Below are positions 1-8,218 of a DNA stretch of 32,047 nucleotides, one piece after another. Under the pieces are notes generated by a model. That model was given only the letters and a program-made list of their open reading frames with translations, searched no databases and had not been told where the DNA came from. A program made the translations under genes and the position numbers. The stretch comes from Promethearchaeota archaeon. Its GTDB lineage: Archaea > Asgardarchaeota > Lokiarchaeia > Sigyniarchaeales > SOKP01. The stretch covers positions 492-32,538 of the forward strand of contig JAGXNQ010000013.1 in NCBI GenBank assembly GCA_019894955.1, in the 5' to 3' direction. The stretch's first letter is position 1; each line of letters opens with the position of its first letter.

Positions 1-1320
1 CTTCCTATTCTTCCTGCTTTAGAAATCGTTTATTGGCCTGCTGTGGTAGATTTTAAGCATAGCTCTTTAGAAGAAAGAGAAGATGGAAGTATAGTTGTAG
101 GTTTTCTTGAAGGTGTTGCACGAACAAAACAAGACACAGAAAATGCAAAATTAATGAGGAAAAAATGTAAGATTATTGTTGCAATCGGAGCATGTTCCTG
201 CTATGGAAGTGTAAAAGGTCTGGCAAATTTGTTTGATAAAGACGAATTAATAAGAAGAAAATTTATGGAAACCGAATCTATTACTGACGAAAATCCTCAG
301 GAGCCAACTCAACACGTTCCCGGTATTGAAGATTATATTGTAAATATAAAGGATATCATTGAAGTAGACGTATTTATTCCAGGATGTCCTCCCACTACCG
401 AAAATATTATTGCTGCCATATCTTACCTTCTCACACTTGTAGCTGAAGGTCCAAAATCACTTGATAAAAATAAATCAGTGTGTGAAAATTGCGATTTATT
501 CAAAGAAGGATGTTTTCTAGATGATGGAAAGCTATGTTATGGATCTATAACTGCAGGTGGTTGTGAGCTAATGTGTCCAAATCAAGGAGATTATTGTTAT
601 GGATGTTTTAGAGCAACAAATAAACCAGGAGAAAAAGTAGATCAACTAAAAAATATGCTTCTTGGCATAGAGGAACTAACGGATGATGTCGGAGCGAATT
701 TACAACATTTTCTTGACGTTTATTTAGGATCTTCAAACATTGCTAATTTTTATTTCAGAGGTGACTTACTTCAGAGATTAGCATATGAACCCGATAGTTT
801 TAAAGTAAAAGAAATAGAAACAAAGAATGGTCCTAAGCTTATTCTGGATGTTGCACCTACAGGAACAGAAGTATCAGACGAATTAGTAGGTCTAGCATTA
901 TATCTTCTTAAAAATGATCCTAAATTTAAATTTAGCTCAAAAACAGTGTGCAGTCATTGTGATCGAGATATTGTAGATAAAGTACCGACAGATCTTAAGC
1001 GTGATTATGTTGGTTTACCTAACACTGAAACTTGTTTTTTAGAACAGGGATATATTTGTTTAGGGCCTGTCACTCAAGCGGGATGTGGAACTATATGCCC
1101 AAATAATGCCAATGCACCCTGCCTTGGTTGTTATGGTGCTCCAATGGGCATCAAAGACCAAGGAGCAAAATTCATTAGCACATTAGGAGCATTATGTGCT
1201 GACAAGGACCCAAGTGAACTTATTAATTCAATAAAAGATCCTGCAGGATTGTTCAATAGATTCACAGTAGCTGATAGTACCTTAGGACACAGATTTCATG
1301 ATAAAATGGAGAAAGAATAA
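1..1320 (+). CDS. [NiFe]-hydrogenase small-subunit / F420-non-reducing hydrogenase MvhG-like protein, 5'-truncated by window edge, with duplicated Cys-rich cluster module
   Basis: Frame is open to base 1 (LPILPALEIVYWPAVVDF...). Motifs AIGACSCYG, GCPPTTENI, CENC...CYGSITAGGCELMCPN...CYGCF and CSHC...CFLEQGYICLGPVTQAGCGTICPN..CLGCYG...DQGAKF. Confidence 0.85.
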   Translation, partial: LPILPALEIVYWPAVVDFKHSSLEEREDGSIVVGFLEGVARTKQDTENAKLMRKKCKIIVAIGACSCYGSVKGLANLFDKDELIRRKFMETESITDENPQEPTQHVPGIEDYIVNIKDIIEVDVFIPGCPPTTENIIAAISYLLTLVAEGPKSLDKNKSVCENCDLFKEGCFLDDGKLCYGSITAGGCELMCPNQGDYCYGCFRATNKPGEKVDQLKNMLLGIEELTDDVGANLQHFLDVYLGSSNIANFYFRGDLLQRLAYEPDSFKVKEIETKNGPKLILDVAPTGTEVSDELVGLALYLLKNDPKFKFSSKTVCSHCDRDIVDKVPTDLKRDYVGLPNTETCFLEQGYICLGPVTQAGCGTICPNNANAPCLGCYGAPMGIKDQGAKFISTLGALCADKDPSELINSIKDPAGLFNRFTVADSTLGHRFHDKMEKE

Positions 1321-1395
1321 AACACCTATTTAGTTTCAATTTTATATTAACTATAATTATATACAATAATAATAAGAAAAAAAAAGTTGAAAAGC

Positions 1396-2286
1396 ATGGC
1401 TAAAACAGAAGAATTTAAACTTTTCCCCGGATGCACGATCGGGAATAGAATCCCTTTCATTGAAGCAAGTGCGCGTAAAGTTTTCGATAAATTAGGCATT
1501 AAGACATCTGATGCCGATTTTGCTTGTTGTCCGGATCCCGTTGGCTTCAATTCAGTTGATCACGAAAGTTGGTTATCAATGGGTGCTCGAAATCTTACCA
1601 TTGCTGAGGAAGAATCAAAAGACATTGTCTCGTTATGCAACGGCTGCTTTCAAACACTTAAAGCCGTAAATCATGAATTAAAACATAACAGTCATATACG
1701 TGAAAAGATAAATGCTAATTTAAAACTTATAAATCGTGAATATAAAGGAATAATTAATGTAAAGCATTTTGTGGAGGTTTTACACGATCTCGGTGCAGAA
1801 AAAATTAAAGAACACGTCACTCACGATTTTTCAAGCTTGAAAGTCGCGTGTCATACTGGATGTCACTATAATAGACCGTCGGAAATCATGCAAACTGATG
1901 ATCCAATGGAACCAGTAAAGCTGCGAGAGTTAGTAGAAGCAACAGGCGCTACTATTGTTGATTATACCGAAGAAATGCTTTGTTGTGGTTCAGGAGTAGG
2001 GAATGTTGAAGAAGCACCCTCAATGCAAATATTATCTAACAAATTTAAAAGTGCAATAGGAGCGGGAGCTGAAGCATTTATCGTAATTTGTCCAGCTTGT
2101 TTTCAACAAATGGATACCAACCAAAAAAAAGCAGGAACACAATCAAATAGTGAATTCAAAATACCAATTCTATACTTAACTGAATTAATGGCATTATCTT
2201 TCGGTGTTAATCCAGATGATATTGGATTAAAATTCCATAGAGCGCGCCCAACAGAATTATTAGTAAAGCTTGGTCTCACACAATAA
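1396..2286 (+). CDS. hdrB: Heterodisulfide reductase subunit B-like protein (two CCG domains)
   Basis: FPGCTIGNRIPFIEASARKVFDKLGI...FACCPDP...LCNGCFQTLK and CHTGCHYNRP...LCCGSGVGN...CPACFQQMD. ATG at 1396 preferred over TTG at 1387. Confidence 0.87.
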   Translation: MAKTEEFKLFPGCTIGNRIPFIEASARKVFDKLGIKTSDADFACCPDPVGFNSVDHESWLSMGARNLTIAEEESKDIVSLCNGCFQTLKAVNHELKHNSHIREKINANLKLINREYKGIINVKHFVEVLHDLGAEKIKEHVTHDFSSLKVACHTGCHYNRPSEIMQTDDPMEPVKLRELVEATGATIVDYTEEMLCCGSGVGNVEEAPSMQILSNKFKSAIGAGAEAFIVICPACFQQMDTNQKKAGTQSNSEFKIPILYLTELMALSFGVNPDDIGLKFHRARPTELLVKLGLTQ

Positions 2287-2391
2287 ACTATTTTATTACC
2301 TTTATTAATTTTTAATTATTTATCAATAGAAGTTATACAGAAACCAATTTCCTAATTATAAATACAGCACGATAACAAAATAATTTTAAAA

Positions 2392-3306
2392 TTGAGCATG
2401 ATGATTGGAGTAGTAAGAACTCCCGAAGTTCGGTTTGAAAATCTTCCTGGATTTCCCTATAAACCAAATTATATTGAGAACCTTAATGGATATAATCAAT
2501 TGAGGATGCATTATGTTGATGAAGGATCCAACGGTTCTAACAAAACTTATCTATGTTTACACGGTCAACCCACATGGAGTTATTTATATCGAAAAATGAT
2601 CCCTGTATTTTTAGAAGATAATGGGAGAGTAATCGTTCCAGATTTTTTTGGATTTGGTAGATCTGATAAACCAGTAGATGATGAGATTTATACCTTTGAT
2701 TTTCATCGAAATTTTTTAATTGAATTCATCAAACGATTAGATCTCACCAATATAACTCTTGTTTGTCAAGATTGGGGAGGGATCCTAGGACTTACATTAC
2801 CAATGGAAATGCCTGAAAAATTTTCCAGACTTATTCTAATGAATACTGCAATCGCAACTGGAGATTATAAAATATCCGCAGGATTTCAAGCTTTTAGAGA
2901 TTGGGTTAATAAAACTCCAGATATTGAAGTAGGACGTTTAATGAAAAGAGCTGTATCTATTTTAACACGAGAAGAAGCTGCAGCATATGATGCTCCTTTT
3001 CCAGATGCAACATATAAAGCAGGTGTCCGAAGGTTCCCTAACTTGGTAGCGACGGATTTTGATGATCTTGGTGCTGAAATTGGCCGGCAAGCTCGTGATT
3101 GGTTTAAAAATCAATGGAATGGTCAAGCATTCATGGCAATTGGAATGCAGGATCCAGTTCTTGGTTCACCCATAATGAAGATATTGCATAAAATGATACC
3201 TGGATGTTCCAAACCAATGAGACTAAGAGAAGCTGGGCATTTTACTCAAGAATGGGGAGAAAAAATCGCACTTAGTGCAATAGATTATTTCAAGCTAGGA
3301 GGGTAA
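2392..3306 (+). CDS. Haloalkane dehalogenase-like alpha/beta hydrolase (DhlA-type)
   Basis: CLHGQPTWSYLYRKMIPVF, RVIVPDFFGFGRSDKPVDDEIYTFDFHRNFL, CQDWGGILGLTLPM, FMAIGMQDPVLG, AGHFTQEWGE; extended similarity to remembered Xanthobacter DhlA. Confidence 0.85.
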   Translation: MSMMIGVVRTPEVRFENLPGFPYKPNYIENLNGYNQLRMHYVDEGSNGSNKTYLCLHGQPTWSYLYRKMIPVFLEDNGRVIVPDFFGFGRSDKPVDDEIYTFDFHRNFLIEFIKRLDLTNITLVCQDWGGILGLTLPMEMPEKFSRLILMNTAIATGDYKISAGFQAFRDWVNKTPDIEVGRLMKRAVSILTREEAAAYDAPFPDATYKAGVRRFPNLVATDFDDLGAEIGRQARDWFKNQWNGQAFMAIGMQDPVLGSPIMKILHKMIPGCSKPMRLREAGHFTQEWGEKIALSAIDYFKLGG

Positions 3307-3316
3307 AAGTTAAGAA

Positions 3317-3877
3317 ATGGCCTTTAATTTTAAAAATCCATCCAAGTTATTTGCGTGGTTCTATTCCTTATTTTGTCCTGTTTATGGAAGAACATTATAC
3401 AAGGAGTTATTAAAAGCATTAGACTTAAATGGAAGTGAATCGGTTTTAGATTTTGGTAGTGGAGCTGGAATTTTAGCGAAAAAGATTATTAAAAATTTAT
3501 CAAATGATGGTAAACTAACTTGTTTAGATTTATCTGAAGCCTTTTTGAATAAGGTTCGAAAAAAGTTACGTAAGAATACAAATGTGAACTTCTTATTAGG
3601 CGATATACGAGAGATGGACATTCCATCTGATTCATTTGATAAAATTCTTATTACTTGGGTAATTCATCATATAGAAGAAGAACAAAGACTTGGTTTGGTG
3701 GGAAGCATTGCAGATACATTAAAAGCTGATGGTAAAATTTATGTTATAGAATATTTAACTCCCCCCCACGGAATTTCTGAGGAGATATTATTCGAGCTTT
3801 TTAATGGGATGGGATTATCTGAAAGAATGGTATATCAAAGGAAAAATACAGCTATATTTGAATTTAGAAGAGCTTAA
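3317..3877 (+). CDS. Class I SAM-dependent methyltransferase
   Basis: Motif I VLDFGSGAGILAKKI, LTCLDLSEAFL, LLGDIREMDIPSDSFDKILITWVIHHI. Confidence 0.85.
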   Translation: MAFNFKNPSKLFAWFYSLFCPVYGRTLYKELLKALDLNGSESVLDFGSGAGILAKKIIKNLSNDGKLTCLDLSEAFLNKVRKKLRKNTNVNFLLGDIREMDIPSDSFDKILITWVIHHIEEEQRLGLVGSIADTLKADGKIYVIEYLTPPHGISEEILFELFNGMGLSERMVYQRKNTAIFEFRRA

Positions 3878-3878
3878 A

Positions 3879-5195
3879 TTAATCGATAATTTGAGCATTT
3901 AAATTAAAACCATCAATATCATTAATCCTAACCATAGCAAATGTACCTAATTTGCCATTAAATTTATCTATAAAGATATTTTTATATGCAAAATTCCTCC
4001 CGAAAGTTTGATTTTTCCCAGTTCCAGTGTGGAGTGCTAATACCTTGCCTTCCCAGTTTTTCCATTTATCATTTAGGTTTGATAAAGAATCTCTAAAAAC
4101 ATTTGAAAGTTCTATTGAGCGCTTTTTTATTTCCCTACTATTTACTTGTATCATTTTTTTTGCTTTCGTTCCAGGTCTTGGTGTGAACTTCGAAATATTT
4201 AAAATCTCTGGTTTTAACCATCGAATTAAATCAATTGTATCTTGAAAATCATCCTTAGTTTCACCAGGGAATCCACAAATTATATCTGTTGATATGGTAA
4301 GGTATGGAAGTTTTTCTCTTAAAATCTTCAGTTTTTCTTTTATATCTCCCATGGTATAGGGGCGATTCATTAGTTTCAGGACATCATCGCTTCCAGATTG
4401 TATGGGCACATGTAGAAATTGATATACATTTTTTAATCCGTAAATGGATAATAATTGCTCATATTCATCAATCAAAAATTTAGGATTTAACATTCCAACT
4501 CGTAAGAAGAATTGAAAGTCAAGGTTAGTAATGGATTGCACTAAATCTTGCAGAGAAGTATTGCCATGGTTGTAAGTACTGCAATCTTGTGAAGTTAGGT
4601 ATACCTGTTTAATCCCTTGTTTTAATTGATATTCCACGTTTTTAACAATACTTTCTGGATCGTAACAATTCAATCTTCCTCTCGCATTTTTCACGCAACA
4701 ATAAGTGCACGCACCTAAGCAACCCTCTGAGATGGGAACAATGCCAGTTATTTTCCCTTCTAGATCATCAATAAGATATTTTGATTTGTCAATTGATTTC
4801 TTCGATGGAACAAATATATTTCTGTTTCCAACTTTAATTTGTTCAATAATAGAGGGAATTTCTTCAAAATTATCTAAATCAAGTATGGCTGAATAATTTG
4901 GAACTAATCGTTCAATGAGTTCAAAATAATTATCCCCTACATATGGTAAGCATCCCGCAATAATGATGTTTTTTTCCTTATTCTCTTGATAAGCAGAATA
5001 TAATTCTTTCAGCCTCTCTTTAATTTTATTCTCCGTTTGTTGTTTAACAGCACATGTATTAATTATAATGAACTGAGCTTCTGAGATAGATGTAGGAATG
5101 TAGTTGTTATCTTTTAAAATCTTGGAAATGATCTGGGAATCAGCCTTATTAGAAGCACATCCATAAGTTTCGATATAAAAGGAATTTTGAATCAT
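3879..5195 (-). CDS. MiaB-like tRNA methylthiotransferase (archaeal t6A37 2-methylthiotransferase type, radical SAM)
   Basis: YIETYGCASNKADSQ N-terminal UPF0004 domain, radical SAM CLGACTYCCVKNARGRL, STDIICGFPGET, C-terminal TRAM-like tail. Confidence 0.93.
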   Translation of the reverse strand: MIQNSFYIETYGCASNKADSQIISKILKDNNYIPTSISEAQFIIINTCAVKQQTENKIKERLKELYSAYQENKEKNIIIAGCLPYVGDNYFELIERLVPNYSAILDLDNFEEIPSIIEQIKVGNRNIFVPSKKSIDKSKYLIDDLEGKITGIVPISEGCLGACTYCCVKNARGRLNCYDPESIVKNVEYQLKQGIKQVYLTSQDCSTYNHGNTSLQDLVQSITNLDFQFFLRVGMLNPKFLIDEYEQLLSIYGLKNVYQFLHVPIQSGSDDVLKLMNRPYTMGDIKEKLKILREKLPYLTISTDIICGFPGETKDDFQDTIDLIRWLKPEILNISKFTPRPGTKAKKMIQVNSREIKKRSIELSNVFRDSLSNLNDKWKNWEGKVLALHTGTGKNQTFGRNFAYKNIFIDKFNGKLGTFAMVRINDIDGFNLNAQIID

Positions 5196-5361
5196 TTTTA
5201 CGTTTGAGATTAAAGAATTAAAGAATTCTAATTAAATAAAAAATGCAAGTAGTAAAAAATTTTGGAATTAATCCCTTAAGAGGATATTAGTAACGTAAAT
5301 TTAATAATATAATAAACAATAAGCTAGTATTAACAATTTAAAGTTATATTGATGGTGAATC

Positions 5362-5811
5362 ATGTCTAAATATGCTTACTGTGATATTTGTAAAAAAGAA
5401 ATTAGCGATCCGACCCGTAAACCCATGGTAACATTTAGAAAAGTACTTTGGGTTCTTGTAATTATCGCTTCTTTAGGTATTGCTGCTATTGCCTTTATAA
5501 TCGTTTATGCTAACAAACCAAAACATTATTGTTCTACTTGCTTTTCCAAATTAAGATATACAAAAGAACCAATTAAAACAAAGGAGCAAGAAGAGAAAGA
5601 AATCACGGCTAATTTATCATCTAAAGAGAAAGTTATGAGAAAAACGGAGAAAGCAAAAGCTAACAGGAAACCAGGGACAAAAAAAGTACTAAAATTAGAT
5701 GATGACGATGAAGAAGAAGATGTAGAGGGGGATACCTTTTGCGAATTTTGCGGGGAAGCAATTTCCTCTTCAGATAAAAGATGCCCCTATTGTCACATCA
5801 AATTAGATTAG
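5362..5811 (+). CDS. Small membrane protein with zinc-ribbon CxxC motifs at both ends and one TM helix
   Basis: CDIC...TM (VLWVLVIIASLGIAAIAFIIVYA)...CSTC, then acidic linker, then CEFC...CPYC. Confidence 0.7.
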   Translation: MSKYAYCDICKKEISDPTRKPMVTFRKVLWVLVIIASLGIAAIAFIIVYANKPKHYCSTCFSKLRYTKEPIKTKEQEEKEITANLSSKEKVMRKTEKAKANRKPGTKKVLKLDDDDEEEDVEGDTFCEFCGEAISSSDKRCPYCHIKLD

Positions 5812-5877
5812 TAATATCTATTTATTTATTTCATTTTTATTCAGACCACTACTTATATTAACTATCAGGTAAGACAT

Positions 5878-5946
5878 ATGAGTGTTGAATTATACTACTT
5901 TTCTGGTACGGGAAATAGTATTCCTATAGCGAGAGAATCAAGATAA
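5878..5946 (+). pseudogene. N-terminal relic of an EFR1-family flavodoxin/ferredoxin-like gene
   Basis: ATG reading MSVELYYFSGTGNSIPIARESR then TAA; YFSGTGNS is the FMN-binding N-terminus of EFR1/flavodoxin-like proteins; no recognisable continuation. Confidence 0.6.
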
Positions 5947-6110
5947 TCGAAAAAAATTATGGAGATTTTTATATCTTTTTTCAGATTCCTATTTTATTAA
6001 TACACCAACTACATAAAATATATTATATATAAAAAATATCTAAAATAAATAGAATTATTATATTCGAAATTCTTAAATAATTTCAATTTTAAATTTAAGA
6101 GGAAATTAAT

Positions 6111-6881
6111 ATGGCAAGAAAAGCTAGGCGAGCACCAAAAAAACCGTTTAATCCACTAGAAGTTTATAGTACTTGGGATCTTAGGATAGCAAAATCCATA
6201 TATTATGGAATCATCCTTGCTTCCATCATCACAATCCTTGGAATCTGGCTGGCAATTATCGGTTGGTTAGTAGAAAGTGGTAGAATCGCTGAAATGTTAA
6301 GTTTAGGAGCAGGTGTCATGGCTTTGATCATAATAGGTATCGTTGCCGGTCATCTATTCCTACTTGTACTTTTTTACACCTTATTCCGAGGAGGAATACT
6401 CAAATTATGCAGGAGACTCTTCAAGGATAGAATGCTAGCGAAAAAATATGAAGATTATACAACTCTCAGGTTGCTGCTTGCAGTGACTTTAATAGTTGTG
6501 TACATGTTCATTATTACCCTGATCGCAATAATTATACCATCATTTTTCTGGAGTTTCATAGCAGGCATTTGGCTTTATATAATCACGCACTTTAACCCTG
6601 GTGAATGGGTGTTATTAGTTGGCGTATTGATGTTTATCATCATTATCCTTATCTACGTAGGTTTCGCCATTTGGAACCATGGAGTCTATTCAGTTCTCAA
6701 GCGCGTTAAAAGAATCGAAGAAGAAGAAGAAATTGACCATGAAATCGAAATTGAAGGATTAAAAGATGCTGATGAAGAAACTCTCATGAAAACATATACA
6801 AAACAGACTGGAAAGAAAGCAGTTTATCGTGGTAAAGAAACTAATGGGTATTTAGCTTGGAAAAAGAAAGTATTAGGATAA
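6111..6881 (+). CDS. Multi-pass (about 4 TM) membrane protein of unknown function
   Basis: Long ORF with four strongly hydrophobic stretches, charged C-terminal tail and upstream AAGAGGAAATT Shine-Dalgarno-like site. Confidence 0.7.
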   Translation: MARKARRAPKKPFNPLEVYSTWDLRIAKSIYYGIILASIITILGIWLAIIGWLVESGRIAEMLSLGAGVMALIIIGIVAGHLFLLVLFYTLFRGGILKLCRRLFKDRMLAKKYEDYTTLRLLLAVTLIVVYMFIITLIAIIIPSFFWSFIAGIWLYIITHFNPGEWVLLVGVLMFIIIILIYVGFAIWNHGVYSVLKRVKRIEEEEEIDHEIEIEGLKDADEETLMKTYTKQTGKKAVYRGKETNGYLAWKKKVLG

Positions 6882-6924
6882 AAAATTAAAAATAAAAAGA
6901 TTTTTCATTATTTTTTTTATTATA

Positions 6925-7860
6925 TTACCGACGCATCATTCGTGGATTTCTAAAAAGCATGAGTTCTGTTCTTGGCACTTTATATTCTGATGTTCCACTG
7001 GATTTCATCTTCTTATAGTAGTATTTGATTATTTTTTTAGACTCATCCATGAAACCACAAGTAATTCCAAAAAGGATCATGTAATTTCTAAAAGTTTTAT
7101 CTTTTGCATAATCCTTGTTATAAATCTCAATCTCATACTCCTTCTGAATGGGATGTCCGTCTACTCGTGCGATTAAAACATTACCGATGTAAATTTTATA
7201 ATTCCGCCCTGGACCTACTACCCCTTTACAGTGAACCATTTGAAGTTGGTCATCTTTATCTTCAGGTAATAGAGGAAAAGTCCATCGAGAACCTAAGAAT
7301 CTCCATCCTCGATTTATTCGTATTAAATTAATAATACCGGGTACTTGGAAGAAAAATACAGGAGCTGCGTGCTTTATTTCATAACTTTGAATTATGGAAT
7401 GGGCTATACTTAATTCTACACCTCCCTTAAAACCGCCTCCTTTAGGTAAGGAATCCATGGTTTCTTCCATAATAGTAAAAAAACGACAAACTATTCTTTT
7501 GTCTGTGAGAGGTTTTTCCTCCCATTCTTCTTTATTGAATGCAATGACATATTTCTTCTCGCCGTCTATTTCAATAATGCCTTCCATGTCAAAATTCTTG
7601 GAATACCATCTAGTCTTCGCTTGGTACTTAAGTTGTTGGTGAATACCTAGCTCTTCGTCATGAAGTCTCGTTCTCCAGAAATTTACTAGAATATTCATAT
7701 GTACAGTTTTAGATGTGTCAGCTTCTGGTTCTGCTTTTGCAGCTGCTTTTTTTTTAGGCTTTTTTGTCTTTGCAGGTACTGCCCGAGCTTTCTCTTTAGG
7801 TTTTTTTGGTTTCTTCTCTTCAATTTCATCTATTGGATCTTCTTCAGTCATAAAAATCAC
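6925..7860 (-). CDS. Hypothetical protein with Lys/Ala/Pro-rich N-terminal tail and a folded domain
   Basis: 311-aa ORF, tail KKPKKPKEKARAVPAKTKKPKKKAAAKAEPEA; long protein-like remainder. Confidence 0.65.
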   Translation of the reverse strand: MIFMTEEDPIDEIEEKKPKKPKEKARAVPAKTKKPKKKAAAKAEPEADTSKTVHMNILVNFWRTRLHDEELGIHQQLKYQAKTRWYSKNFDMEGIIEIDGEKKYVIAFNKEEWEEKPLTDKRIVCRFFTIMEETMDSLPKGGGFKGGVELSIAHSIIQSYEIKHAAPVFFFQVPGIINLIRINRGWRFLGSRWTFPLLPEDKDDQLQMVHCKGVVGPGRNYKIYIGNVLIARVDGHPIQKEYEIEIYNKDYAKDKTFRNYMILFGITCGFMDESKKIIKYYYKKMKSSGTSEYKVPRTELMLFRNPRMMRR

Positions 7861-7973
7861 TTTTTTTTTATAGAAATTATTCTTGAAGTAGTATATAATT
7901 TTTACTTCTTGAAATTCTTATTAGTTATTAACAAATAATTACTCTTTTAAATTTTTATCCTCTGATCTATAAG

Positions 7974-8216
7974 ATGGAAGAAAAATACAAAAAAATCTTG
8001 GCTTTAATTAAAGAAAATAAAGGTAAAAAATTAACGATTGAAAGAAAATATATACCTGAAATCATACATGATGATGGTTGGCAGATGAATTCTAAAGATG
8101 GCTTGCCAGAATTAACACATCTTACAATAACTACAATTAAATATTGGAAAATTTCAATTAAATATAAAAATGGCTTTTTTTTACTTAATATACCAAAAGA
8201 TTTTTCACTCAAGTGA
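7974..8216 (+). CDS. Small hypothetical protein (80 aa)
   Basis: Protein-like soluble composition on + strand; preferred over the antisense ORF 7967..8212; convergent with the ribonucleotide reductase gene. Confidence 0.45.
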   Translation: MEEKYKKILALIKENKGKKLTIERKYIPEIIHDDGWQMNSKDGLPELTHLTITTIKYWKISIKYKNGFFLLNIPKDFSLK

Positions 8217-8218
8217 TA

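Noticed and set aside
1347-1550. Minus-strand ORF antisense to hdrB
   Set aside because: Low protein-likeness and fully explained by the strong HdrB coding frame.
7967-8212. Hydrophobic minus-strand ORF (81 aa)
   Set aside because: Mirror of the more protein-like + strand ORF 7974..8216; hydrophobicity typical of antisense of Lys/Glu-rich AT-rich coding sequence.
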